Source: Pseudomonas caspiana (lineage in GTDB: Bacteria > Pseudomonadota > Gammaproteobacteria > Pseudomonadales > Pseudomonadaceae). From it: DNA of 64,000 nt. The translations under genes were made by a program, and so were the position numbers. The stretch lies in NCBI RefSeq assembly GCF_002158995.1, contig NZ_LOHF01000010.1, positions 130,945 through 194,944 on the forward strand. The letters are read 5' to 3'. This document shows, piece after piece, positions 36,557 through 45,198 of this stretch. The notes under the pieces were generated by a model. The model had not been told where the DNA came from, did not search any database, and saw only the letters and a list, made by a program, of their open reading frames with translations. The stretch's first letter is position 1; every line of letters starts with the position of its first letter.

Positions 36557-37249
36557 ATGGGCCTGAGCACTGTCACTGCCAAACAGCTTGAGGTGCAACG
36601 TATCGTCGATGCGTTGTTCAAGGCTATCGCCCAACATCGTCTGCCGCCTGGCACGCGACTGATCGAAGCGCAAATCGTGGAAACCCTGCAGGCCAACCGC
36701 AACCATGTGCAGGTCGCGTTGCAACGCCTGGCGATGCAGAAGGTAGTGACCATCGAGGCCAATCGCGGCGCCATGGTTGCCCAGCCTACTGCCAAGGAAG
36801 CCCGGGATATTTTCAGCGCTCGTCGCGCCATCGAACGGGCGATTGTTGAAGGCATCACTCCGGCGATCATGCGCAAGCAGCGTCAGCGGATTGCGACGCA
36901 CATGAACAATGAACGCAAGGCCACCAACGACACGGACCGCCGTGCCATCGTGCGCGAATTGAGCGAGTTTCACTTGATGCTCGGCGAGATCAGCGGCAAC
37001 ACCGTTCTGAGTGACATCCTCGCCAACCTGATGGTGCGCAGCTCGCTGATCGTGGCGCTGTATCAGCGTAACGACGTGCCATCCTGCGCGTCGGACGAGC
37101 ATCAGGAAATCATTACTGCACTGGAAACCGGCAATAACGAGCGCGCCGTGGCGGTCATGCTTGAACACCTGGACGAGCTGGAAGGGCAGCTTGCTCTGGA
37201 GGAAAGCGCGCCGGAGGAATTCAATTTGCGGCAGGCGTTGAGTGATTGA
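36557..37249 (+). CDS. GntR-family (FCD-type) transcriptional regulator
   Basis: The 230-residue protein has an N-terminal winged helix-turn-helix (about 8-75; LIEAQIVETLQANRNHVQVALQRLA) and a C-terminal all-alpha FCD ligand domain with metal-ligand histidines (about 90-215; EFHLMLGEISG, DEHQEIITALETG, MLEHLDELE). GAGGAAAGG lies directly before the ATG. It probably represses the GGT-like gene and the ABC binding-protein gene through the paired TTGCTAGCAA sites, and senses a degradation intermediate. Confidence 0.9.
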   Translation: MGLSTVTAKQLEVQRIVDALFKAIAQHRLPPGTRLIEAQIVETLQANRNHVQVALQRLAMQKVVTIEANRGAMVAQPTAKEARDIFSARRAIERAIVEGITPAIMRKQRQRIATHMNNERKATNDTDRRAIVRELSEFHLMLGEISGNTVLSDILANLMVRSSLIVALYQRNDVPSCASDEHQEIITALETGNNERAVAVMLEHLDELEGQLALEESAPEEFNLRQALSD

Positions 37250-37298
37250 GACGATCAGTCCTACGTCATCGCGCAAGATCCGGCATGGCGCAGAACTT

Positions 37299-37386
37299 GT
37301 GGGAGCAGAGCTTGCTCGCGATAAGGCTGGACGCGATCTAAAGTGAACCTGGTCCGGCTTATCGCGAGCAAGCTCTGCTCCCACAG
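37299..37386. repeat. Palindromic element, copy B (88 bp)
   Basis: GTGGGAGCAGAGCTTGCTCG pairs with CGAGCAAGCTCTGCTCCCAC around a loop almost the same as in copy A at 34678. Copies A and B are direct repeats flanking the GGT-like and GntR genes. Confidence 0.95.
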
Positions 37387-37405
37387 GGTTATGCGTAAAG
37401 CGTGC

Positions 37406-38641
37406 CTAACTGTCCGGCCTCAACAGCTTCCCAACCGGGCGGCTAAACGTCTGCCTCCCACCCTTGAAGCCCATCAACGGCGCGCTGATTTCGGCGATCA
37501 CCGCTGCAGGCGAGGGCGCGTCGAAGACGATGAAATCGGCGCGACAGCCGGGTCGCACGCCGTAATCAGTCAACCGCAACATGCGCGCTGATTCGCTGGA
37601 CACCCACGCCAGGCATTGCAGCAATTGCGGCACGGTGCCCATCTGGCTGACGTTGGCGAACAGGTTGGCCTGACGGATCAGCGATGCGTCGCCATACGGC
37701 GTAAATGGATTGCCGATGTTGTTGGTGGACACCGAGCACGTCACGCCACAGGCATGCAGATGCTCCAGCGGCGCCAGCCCGCGGGGCTTGTTGTAAAACG
37801 ACTCGCGGCCCATCAGAAACAGATCGGTAGACGGCAGACAGGTCACCTGCACGCCGGCCTTGGCAAGGTGCAGGCCCAGCACGGTCATTTGCTCTTTGGG
37901 CAGTGTCGAGAGCTTGGTTACGTGGCCGATGGTCACGCGTCCGGCCCAGCCATGCAGCTGCGTGCAGCGCGCAACTTCCATGACCGTCATGCCTTCCGGG
38001 TTCAGATCGAAATCCAGGTGCAGGTCCAGATCGCAGTCGTATTTGACCGCCAGTTCGAACAGACGCTGGATCTGCCCGTCGGGATCGCTGTCCATGTAAG
38101 GGCAACCGCCCAGCACCGTCGCGCCATTCTCCAGCGCTTCACACAGCAATTCTTCCGTTCCGGGATTGTTTAGCAGGCCTTCCTGAGGAAAGACACAGAT
38201 TTCCAGGCTAATCGCCCAGGCGTAGTCAGTCTGCAAGCGGCGAATGGCATTGAAGCCGGTCAGACCGATTTGCGGATCAAGCTCCACATGGGTACGCATG
38301 TGGGTGGTGCCTTGCAGGATCGCCTTATCCAACACCAGCGCACCGCGTCTATACACGTCTTCTTCAGTGAAACCGGCTTTGGCGGCGCGGGTCTGGGCGA
38401 CCGCCTCGGCAAGGGTGCCTTCATGCAAATGGCAGCGCTGCATGATGCAGGCCTTGTCCAGATGAATATGGGTTTCGATCAGGCCTGGCATCAACAACCG
38501 GCCTTGTAGATCAAGGGTTGCCCATTCAGTGACTGATGGACTGAAAGCCTCAACGTAATAGCCGTTTTCCACGTACAGCACGGTGTCGGAATTGGCGCTG
38601 GAATCGCCCAGCCGCGCATTGATGATTTTTAGAGTGTTCAA
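37406..38641 (-). CDS. Cytosine-deaminase-like amidohydrolase
   Basis: The 411-residue protein has the metal-dependent amidohydrolase core of the CodA branch: the HxH pair in ETHIHLDKA, the central HLDFDLNPEG, the GHVTKL histidine, and the final NNIGNPFTPYGDAS with the catalytic Asp. Such enzymes deaminate cytosine, isocytosine, guanine-like rings or other N-heterocycles; the exact ring is unknown. Its start overlaps the stop of the upstream ABC fusion gene (4 bases), so uptake and hydrolysis are coupled. Confidence 0.88.
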   Translation of the reverse strand: MNTLKIINARLGDSSANSDTVLYVENGYYVEAFSPSVTEWATLDLQGRLLMPGLIETHIHLDKACIMQRCHLHEGTLAEAVAQTRAAKAGFTEEDVYRRGALVLDKAILQGTTHMRTHVELDPQIGLTGFNAIRRLQTDYAWAISLEICVFPQEGLLNNPGTEELLCEALENGATVLGGCPYMDSDPDGQIQRLFELAVKYDCDLDLHLDFDLNPEGMTVMEVARCTQLHGWAGRVTIGHVTKLSTLPKEQMTVLGLHLAKAGVQVTCLPSTDLFLMGRESFYNKPRGLAPLEHLHACGVTCSVSTNNIGNPFTPYGDASLIRQANLFANVSQMGTVPQLLQCLAWVSSESARMLRLTDYGVRPGCRADFIVFDAPSPAAVIAEISAPLMGFKGGRQTFSRPVGKLLRPDS

Positions 38642-41148
38642 GCGTTGACCTCCTGGCCGCTGTCGGCGCTTTCACCCAGATAGGCCGCAGCCAGTTCCTT
38701 GTCGTCACGCAACTCGGCAGCACTGGCGGATTTGATGATGCAGCCGGTTTCCAGTACGTAAGCACGATCCGCGACCTGCAGCGCGAGGTTGGCCATTTGA
38801 TCCACCAGCAGGATCGTGACGCCTTCATCGCGCAGGGCGGCGAGTGCTTCGTACAGCTCGCCGATCATGGCCGGTGACAAGCCCAGAGACGGCTCGTCCA
38901 GCAGCAGGATTTTCGGTTTTGCCATCAGCCCGCGACCGACCGCGACCATCTGTTGTTCACCGCCGGACAACATGCCCGCCGGGTTATCGATGCGGTCGCG
39001 CAAACGCGGGAAGCGTTTCAGGATCGCCTCGACTTCAGCTTCGGCGTCAAATGCTTCGCGTCGGGAATAGCCGCCCAGCAACAAGTTGTCGCGCACGCTC
39101 AGGTACGGGAACACCTGACGACCTTCCGGCACCAAGGCCAGACCTTTGCCCGCGATGCTGCTGGCGCTGGCCTGTTCAATGCTTTCGTTGTCCAGCAGGA
39201 TGCTGCCGTTGGTGGCCCGATGCAGGCCCGCCAAGCATTGCAGGATGCTGGATTTGCCCGCGCCGTTGGCACCCAGAATCGCCACCAGCTCGCCGGGATT
39301 GACCAGCAAATTGACTTTATTGACCACTGCCGCAGCGCCATAGTCGATGACCAGATCCTTGACGTACAGCCGCGCATCGCGACTGCCGTCCCAGGCTTGA
39401 TCACGTGGCGTTGCCTGATAATCGGTACCGCCCAGATACGCCGCGATCACCTGGTGGTTCTGACGAATCTCGGCAGGCGGCCCGGACGCGATCGGCTTGC
39501 CTGCGTCCAGCACCAGCAAGTGTTCGGACACTGACATCACCAGCGACATGTCGTGCTCGACCAGAATCACTGTCAGGCCAAAGTCCGCCAGTTTGCGCAG
39601 CAGCACTGCCAGGTCGTCCGTGTCGCGACGACTCAGGCCCGCTGCGGGTTCATCCAGCAACAGCACTGCAGGCGCGGTCGCCAGTGCCCGTGCGATCTCT
39701 ACCAGACGCCGATCAACGTGGGGCAAGTCCTCGGCGGCAATGTTCACCTCACCGCGATAGCCCACCAGTGCCAGCAAGTCCAAGGCGAGGCTGCGTTGCT
39801 CAGTGGTCGACAGGCTGAAGGGCAGGCCGAGGCGACCGTTCTGCATCGCCACCAAGAGGTTATCCAGCACCGACATTTCACCGAACAGCAGGGTGGTTTG
39901 ATAGGTGCGGGCGACACCCGCTCGGGCGCTTTTCCAGGCGGGCAAACCGGCCAAAGGTTGTTGCAGTTCGATCTGGCCACTGTCCGGCGCGTAGAAACCG
40001 CTGATCATGTTCAGCACCGTTGTTTTACCCGCGCCATTGGGGCCGATGATGCTGGTGATGCTTCCAGCCGGCGCATGCAGGCTGACGTGTTGCGCCGCCT
40101 GCACACCGCCGAAGCGAATACCGATATCGGTCACGCGCAAACCGGTTGACGGGCCACGGCTGCGCAAATGCGCGGCGATACGCTGTGTGTTGCTCGCAGT
40201 CGGAGGCAGCAAACGGGTTGGGTTGATCCAGCGACGGGCGAGGGCACCCAGCAGGCCGTTTGGCGCAACCCACAACACCAGTAGCAAAAGCACCGAGAAA
40301 ATCAGCAGACGGTATTCGGCGAAGTCCGACAGTAATTCCGGCACCAGCACGATCAGCAAAGCGCCAATCAATGGGCCAAACAGCATGCCACTGCCACCGA
40401 CGATCACCGCCAGGACAAACAGGATCGACTGCGAAAACGGAAAGGATTCCGGGTTGATGAACATCAACAGTGGCGCAAGCAGACCGCCTGCCAACCCGGT
40501 CAAAGCGGCCGAAAGGGCGAAGGCCAGGGTCTTGCTCAGGACCGGATTGAAACCCAGAGAGCGCGCGGCAATTTCAGAGGCTTTCACGGCACGCATGGCC
40601 TTGCCCCAGGTGCTGTGACTCAGGCGTTGATAGAACAGCAATGCGCCAATCATCAATGCGCCAGCCAGCAGGGCGAGCAGTATTGCGGGATCGAGACCGG
40701 CAAATTCAGGCAGCGGAATGCCCATCAAGCCATTGGAGCCGCCGGTCACGTCACGCCATTCGATCAGGCTGTGATGCACGACGAACGCAAAGGCAATGGT
40801 GATCATCGCCAGATACGGGCCGCTGACTCGCAGCGCCGGGATCGCCAGCAGCGCGCCGACCAAACCTGCCACGATGCCCGCCAAGGGCAACGCCAGCCAT
40901 AGCGGCCAACCGGCCATGGTCAGCAGTGCCGACACGTACGCACCAATGGCGTAGAACGCGATGTGCCCGAAGGAGATTTGCCCACTCAGGCCAATCAGAA
41001 TATTCAGGCCGACACCCACCACCGCCGCCAGGGCGCAGAGGGTAAAAACCAGCAGTGAATAGCTGTCTAGCGTGAAAGCCATGACGCCGCACACGACGGC
41101 GAGCAAGGCGATGAAAACCGGAGCAGCGAGGGTTTTTATGTCTTTCAT
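38638..41148 (-). CDS. Fused branched-chain-type ABC permease and two ATPases (LivM-LivG-LivF fusion)
   Basis: The 836-residue protein contains, in order, a LivM-type permease (about 1-305, eight to ten helices), a LivG-type ATPase (about 330-575; Walker A IGPNGAGKTT, Walker B VLLLDEPAAGL), and a LivF-type ATPase (about 595-830; Walker A LGANGAGKSS, signature LSGGEQQMVAVGRG, Walker B ILLLDEPSLGL). The usual transporter has these as three genes. In the first ATPase the signature region reads LPHVDRRLVEIARAL, with no S-G-G, so that half may be catalytically weak. The protein should pair with the LivH permease encoded 5' of it and the binding protein 42024-43211. Confidence 0.92.
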   Translation of the reverse strand: MKDIKTLAAPVFIALLAVVCGVMAFTLDSYSLLVFTLCALAAVVGVGLNILIGLSGQISFGHIAFYAIGAYVSALLTMAGWPLWLALPLAGIVAGLVGALLAIPALRVSGPYLAMITIAFAFVVHHSLIEWRDVTGGSNGLMGIPLPEFAGLDPAILLALLAGALMIGALLFYQRLSHSTWGKAMRAVKASEIAARSLGFNPVLSKTLAFALSAALTGLAGGLLAPLLMFINPESFPFSQSILFVLAVIVGGSGMLFGPLIGALLIVLVPELLSDFAEYRLLIFSVLLLLVLWVAPNGLLGALARRWINPTRLLPPTASNTQRIAAHLRSRGPSTGLRVTDIGIRFGGVQAAQHVSLHAPAGSITSIIGPNGAGKTTVLNMISGFYAPDSGQIELQQPLAGLPAWKSARAGVARTYQTTLLFGEMSVLDNLLVAMQNGRLGLPFSLSTTEQRSLALDLLALVGYRGEVNIAAEDLPHVDRRLVEIARALATAPAVLLLDEPAAGLSRRDTDDLAVLLRKLADFGLTVILVEHDMSLVMSVSEHLLVLDAGKPIASGPPAEIRQNHQVIAAYLGGTDYQATPRDQAWDGSRDARLYVKDLVIDYGAAAVVNKVNLLVNPGELVAILGANGAGKSSILQCLAGLHRATNGSILLDNESIEQASASSIAGKGLALVPEGRQVFPYLSVRDNLLLGGYSRREAFDAEAEVEAILKRFPRLRDRIDNPAGMLSGGEQQMVAVGRGLMAKPKILLLDEPSLGLSPAMIGELYEALAALRDEGVTILLVDQMANLALQVADRAYVLETGCIIKSASAAELRDDKELAAAYLGESADSGQEVNA

Positions 41149-42014
41149 ACTTTTACCAGAGCCTTGCTGCCGAACAGGCCATCGGGACGAATCGCCAAGG
41201 CAAGAATGACCAGCGCAAACGTGAATATCTGGGTAAAGGCGGAGCCGAAATACAGGGTGATCAAGGCTTCAGCCAGACCGAACAACAGTCCGGCCGCGAA
41301 CACGCCCCCGGCGCTGCCGATGCCGCCCAGAATCGCTACCGCAAAAGCTTTCAGGCCAAACAACATGCCCATCTCGGCGTTGACGCTGAACAACGGTGCG
41401 ATCAACAAACCTGCTACCGCCGCGAATACCGTGGAAACAGCAAATGCGATCGCCACTACTCGATTGACGTTGATGCCCATCAACATTGCCGCGCGCGGAT
41501 TTTGCACGCAGGCCTCCAGGACCTTGCCCAGTCGGGTGTAGCGCCGCACCAGATACAGCGCGAGGGCAATGGCTGCCCCCGCCAGAGGAATCAGCAACTG
41601 CAATGCACCGACGCTGCTGCCAAACAGCTCGACATTGAGATTGACCAGACTGCTTTCGAACTGACGAGGCTCCTTGCCGAAAGTGAACAGCGCCAGGTTG
41701 TCCACCAGAATGCCACCCGCCACCGTCGCCATCAGCCAGGCCTGTGAGCCACGGCTATGGAACGGCCGCACCAGCCAGCGCTCGATCGCCAGGCCATACA
41801 GCGCACAGAGGATCAGCGTCAGTGGCAAGGCCAGCCAAAGTGACCAGCCCCAGTTGATGCAGAAGGTGTAACCCAGCACCGCGCCGACCATCATGGCGCT
41901 GCCCTGAGCAAAGTTGACGGTGCGCGAGACGACGTAGGTCAGGTGAAAACCCAGCGCCAGCAAAGCGTACATGCTGCCCAGGCCGAGGCCGGTGACGATG
42001 GCGGCGGTGAACAT
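41145..42014 (-). CDS. Branched-chain-type ABC permease (LivH-like)
   Basis: This 289-residue membrane protein has about eight helices and the LivH N-terminal pattern GLGLGSMYALLALGFHLTYVVSRTVNFAQG. It is the second transmembrane subunit for the fusion protein. It starts 9 bases after the binding-protein gene and overlaps the fusion gene by 4 bases. Confidence 0.93.
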   Translation of the reverse strand: MFTAAIVTGLGLGSMYALLALGFHLTYVVSRTVNFAQGSAMMVGAVLGYTFCINWGWSLWLALPLTLILCALYGLAIERWLVRPFHSRGSQAWLMATVAGGILVDNLALFTFGKEPRQFESSLVNLNVELFGSSVGALQLLIPLAGAAIALALYLVRRYTRLGKVLEACVQNPRAAMLMGINVNRVVAIAFAVSTVFAAVAGLLIAPLFSVNAEMGMLFGLKAFAVAILGGIGSAGGVFAAGLLFGLAEALITLYFGSAFTQIFTFALVILALAIRPDGLFGSKALVKV

Positions 42015-42023
42015 GGCGGCTCC

Positions 42024-43211
42024 TTAAGGCTTCAACGGTACGATCTGGTCATTGACGAAGTGCGTGAACAGATAATCGTCCGGCCCCAATGCATCGTGTT
42101 TCTGCACCGTGAACGGTTGTTTGTAGTGCTTGATCAGACCGTCGTATTCGTTGATGGCGTAGAAACCGTCACGCACGGCCTTGCCGTCTGTGCTGCCGGC
42201 TTTCTCGATGGCCAGCGCAGCCAGATGCAGCGCGTCGTAGGCATTGGCGATGCCCACCGCAGGCGTTACGTCAGCCAGAGTTTTGATTTGTGGGTAAGCG
42301 CTTTTCAGTGCTGCGAGCAGAGCATCGCCTTTCGGACTGTTGTGCTCGGTGAACACGTAGGTCTGGATGAAGTGCACGCGGGAGGCATTCGGGCCAGCCA
42401 GCTCACCGAAACGACCGCCGGCCGGACCCCAGTGCGAAACCACCGGCACGTCCCAGCCCATGCGATCCAGCGATTTGACTACTTGCGCCGAAGGACCAAC
42501 GTTACCGACCATCAACAAAGTATCGGCCCCGGCGTTTTTCAGACGGGTCAGTTGCGGCACCACATCGAGGTCGCTGTCCTGAATACGTTCAACACCGGCG
42601 TTGGCCAGGCCGCGTTTTTCCAGAGCACGCTTGAAGCCGGCTTCGTTGGACTCGCCCCACGGGTTATTGATGAGGATCATGCCCGGCTTTTTCATGCCGT
42701 TATCGACGCCGTACTTCACCAGCGCTTCGTCGACCAGTTCGTCGACAGCCGAGACCCGGAACACGTAGTTATCAGCAGCGCCGTTTTCGGTGATCTTTGT
42801 CCCCGCAGCCCAAATCCCCATGAACGGTACTTTCATCTGATTGGCCAATGGGACGATTGCCAGCGACACCGGCGTATCGAGGCCACCGAACAGCACAGTG
42901 ACTTTCTCCCGCTGGACCAGTTCGCGAGCCGCCAGCATGCCTTTGGACGGATTGCTTTCGTCGTCACGGCGTACCAGCTCCAGTTGACGACCCAGTACAC
43001 CGCCCTTGGCGTTGACTTCGTTAATAGCCATGGTCAAGCCACGGGTCAGGGCTTCGCCGGATTTGGCTGACTGACCTGAAAGAGCGGCCACCAGGCCAAC
43101 CTTGATCGGCGGCTCAGCGGCTTGCGCGCCGCCGAACATAGCCATATTGAGCGTGACTGCCGCAGCCACGGGAAAGAGCAGACGTTGCAGGTTTGGAAGC
43201 CGGATGGCCAT
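42024..43211 (-). CDS. Branched-chain-type ABC solute-binding protein
   Basis: The 395-residue protein has a signal peptide (LLFPVAAAVTLNMAMFGGAQA, cleavage near residue 31) and a LivJ/Leu-binding-like fold (IKVGLVAALSGQSAKSGEALTRG; GAKITENGAADNYVFRV). In this family the ligand can be amino acids, aromatic acids, ureas or amides. The first gene of the minus-strand operon; its promoter contains a pair of TTGCTAGCAA palindromes. Confidence 0.93.
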   Translation of the reverse strand: MAIRLPNLQRLLFPVAAAVTLNMAMFGGAQAAEPPIKVGLVAALSGQSAKSGEALTRGLTMAINEVNAKGGVLGRQLELVRRDDESNPSKGMLAARELVQREKVTVLFGGLDTPVSLAIVPLANQMKVPFMGIWAAGTKITENGAADNYVFRVSAVDELVDEALVKYGVDNGMKKPGMILINNPWGESNEAGFKRALEKRGLANAGVERIQDSDLDVVPQLTRLKNAGADTLLMVGNVGPSAQVVKSLDRMGWDVPVVSHWGPAGGRFGELAGPNASRVHFIQTYVFTEHNSPKGDALLAALKSAYPQIKTLADVTPAVGIANAYDALHLAALAIEKAGSTDGKAVRDGFYAINEYDGLIKHYKQPFTVQKHDALGPDDYLFTHFVNDQIVPLKP

Positions 43212-43226
43212 AGGTCGTTCTCCTGA

Positions 43227-43257
43227 TTGCTAGCAGTTGCATATTTATTGCTAGCAA
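43227..43257. promoter_or_regulatory. Candidate GntR operator pair upstream of the binding-protein gene
   Basis: TTGCTAGCAG (43227-43236) and the perfect palindrome TTGCTAGCAA (43248-43257) lie 21 bp apart centre to centre, ending 15 bp before the start at 43211. The match in sequence, spacing and position to the pair at 34811-34842 suggests one regulator for both transcripts, acting by blocking polymerase. Confidence 0.62.
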
Positions 43258-43397
43258 GTAGGATGCCAGTCGTAACGACCCGCTAAATGATGGTTCTTAG
43301 CATTTTTGCCTCGTATTTACGCGCCAAATTAAGGCGGCTCGCACCATGTAGAGGCGTTTAGGCAATTTACTTAACTCGTGAGTCAGGAGATTCAGAG

Positions 43398-43796
43398 ATG
43401 TCGGAAAGTAATAAAGATGTACAGATTGTTAGCAATTTTCTAGAAGCGTCCATGGCCCCCGATCCGGTCCGGGCTGCAACCTTCATGAGCGAAGACGTGA
43501 GGATCACTTTCACAGGCGGTCGCGTCATGCCCACCCCGCAGGACATCACCGCGTTCAACGGCTCGCGCTATGCCTGGGTCAAGAAAGCTCTGGGTAATTT
43601 CGACTGGATGGATCGCGGCGACCACACCGTGGTTTATTCCAACGGCACGCTGTACGGCGAGTGGCCGGATGGCAGCAGCTTTTCCGGCAATCGTTATCTG
43701 GACCGCTTTGAAGTGCGCGACGGCAAGATCACTCACATGGACGTCTGGAATGACAGCGCCGAGTGGTTGCTGGCGCCGGAGATTGCGAAGGCTTGA
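43398..43796 (+). CDS. SnoaL-like (NTF2-fold) protein
   Basis: The 132-residue protein has the SnoaL cone-shaped fold pattern: N-terminal helix DVQIVSNFLEASMAPDPVRAATFMSEDV, central strands around VVYSNGTLYGEWPDG, and a C-terminal W-N-D. Such proteins can be isomerases, cyclases or small-molecule-binding partners. It starts a plus-strand transcript divergent from the ABC operon, with a CAGGAG box before the ATG, and probably belongs to the same pathway. Confidence 0.85.
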   Translation: MSESNKDVQIVSNFLEASMAPDPVRAATFMSEDVRITFTGGRVMPTPQDITAFNGSRYAWVKKALGNFDWMDRGDHTVVYSNGTLYGEWPDGSSFSGNRYLDRFEVRDGKITHMDVWNDSAEWLLAPEIAKA

Positions 43797-43831
43797 TTGG
43801 CTGAAAAGGGCGCGGTCCGGATGCCTTATGC

Positions 43832-43902
43832 AGGAACTGCCGAAGGCTGCCAATGCTTTTTCCCTGATGCACTGCGGTCGCAGCCTTCGGCAGCTCCTAC
43901 AG
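43832..43902. repeat. Palindromic element (AGGAACTGCCGAAGGCTGC type)
   Basis: AGGAACTGCCGAAGGCTGC (43832-43850) pairs with GCAGCCTTCGGCAGCTCCT (43880-43898), one mismatch. It separates the SnoaL-like gene from the aminotransferase gene and is the same family as the copy at 33198. Confidence 0.9.
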
Positions 43903-44009
43903 CGTTGTGTTTGCGCCAATCATTAATGCTGGAATCGACCTCAAACTGGCCTTTCAGAAGAACGTCGCGTTATGGTGGCGTTTTTTATTCGTATTCGAGA
44001 GGCCGTGGT

Positions 44010-45188
44010 ATGCGCTTTTCCCCTTTTGTCGAACGAATAGCCGGGCAGGGTGCAGCCGCCTGGGACATTCACTTCGCCGCCTGGCAGGCTCATTGTCGAG
44101 GGGAAGACGTCATTATCCTCAGCATTGGCGATCCAGATTTCGCTACCCCGGACTTCATTACCGAGGCGGCGGTCGGCGCATTGAGAGCAGGGGACAGCCA
44201 TTACACCGAGATCCCCGGACGCCCTGCGTTACGAGAAGCCATCGCCGAGCGTTACGCCAAACGTCTGGGTCGACCGGTAGAGGCGACCAATGTAATTACC
44301 CTGGCCGGTGCGCAGAATGCTTTGTTCGCGAGCGCCCTGTGTCTGTTGCAAGCCGGTAATGAAGTTTTGGCCCTGGACCCGATGTACGTGACTTACGAGG
44401 CCACGCTCAGGGCAAGCGGCGCGACGCTGGTTCGGGTAAGTTGTGACGCCGATGTGGGTTTTCGTCCAGACATCAGCCGTATCAGCGCTGCCATCACCCC
44501 ACGTACCCGGGCTATTTTTCTCTCCAACCCGAACAACCCTACTGGCGTAGTGCTCACTGTCGAGGAACTGCAAGGGATTGCCGAAGTGGCCATCGCTCAT
44601 GATCTGTGGGTGGTCGTCGATGAGGTCTACGAAAGTCTTTGTTACGAGCGAGAGCACGTCAGCCTGGCCAGCTTGCCGGGTATGGCCGAGCGCTGTGTGA
44701 TCGTCGGCAGTTTGTCCAAATCCCATGCCATGACCGGTTGGCGGGTCGGCTGGATCGTCGCGGACGCGCAGTTGGTCAGGCACGCGGAAAACCTGTCGTT
44801 GAGCATGCTCTATGGTTTGCCCGGTTTTGTCATGGCGGGCGCGATGGCTGCGGTGCTTGCTCATGATCAAGTGACGTCAGGCATGCTCGATATCTATCAG
44901 CGCAGGCGCGATCTGGTGGTGGCCGGATTGAGTCACTGTCCGGGTATCGAAGTACGCAGCCCGGATGCCGGCATGTTCGTCCTGCTCGATGTGCGCGGCA
45001 CCGGCCTTAGCTCGCTGGACTTCGCCTGGCGCCTGTTCCGCGAGGCGGGTGTGTCGGTGCTCGACGCAGCCGCTTTCGGTGAGCCTGCCCAGGGTTTCGT
45101 GCGGCTTTCATTTACCGTAAGTGATGACCAACTGGCGCGTGCGTGTGTGCGAATCAAGTCGTTCGTCGGCACGCTCGCCAAGTCTTGA
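44010..45188 (+). CDS. Class I/II PLP-dependent aminotransferase
   Basis: The 392-residue aminotransferase has the fold-type I landmarks: GDPDFATP near the N-terminus, the NPNNPTG motif, DEVYESL, and the PLP lysine in SLSKSHAMTGWRVGW. It transfers an amino group between an amino acid and a keto acid; specificity is not visible. The ATG at 44010 was chosen over an upstream GTG-type start because a GAGAGG box precedes it and the extra 71 residues would run through the palindromic element. The next gene begins 10 bases after its stop. Confidence 0.92.
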   Translation: MRFSPFVERIAGQGAAAWDIHFAAWQAHCRGEDVIILSIGDPDFATPDFITEAAVGALRAGDSHYTEIPGRPALREAIAERYAKRLGRPVEATNVITLAGAQNALFASALCLLQAGNEVLALDPMYVTYEATLRASGATLVRVSCDADVGFRPDISRISAAITPRTRAIFLSNPNNPTGVVLTVEELQGIAEVAIAHDLWVVVDEVYESLCYEREHVSLASLPGMAERCVIVGSLSKSHAMTGWRVGWIVADAQLVRHAENLSLSMLYGLPGFVMAGAMAAVLAHDQVTSGMLDIYQRRRDLVVAGLSHCPGIEVRSPDAGMFVLLDVRGTGLSSLDFAWRLFREAGVSVLDAAAFGEPAQGFVRLSFTVSDDQLARACVRIKSFVGTLAKS

Positions 45189-45198
45189 GAGGTATTTT

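Noticed and set aside
41943..43070. 375-residue plus-strand ORF
   Set aside because: It is the antisense of the ABC binding-protein gene, which has a clear signal peptide and family pattern.
43797..44009. 71-residue N-terminal extension of the aminotransferase
   Set aside because: It runs through the palindromic element at 43832-43902, and a good ribosome binding site lies before the ATG at 44010.
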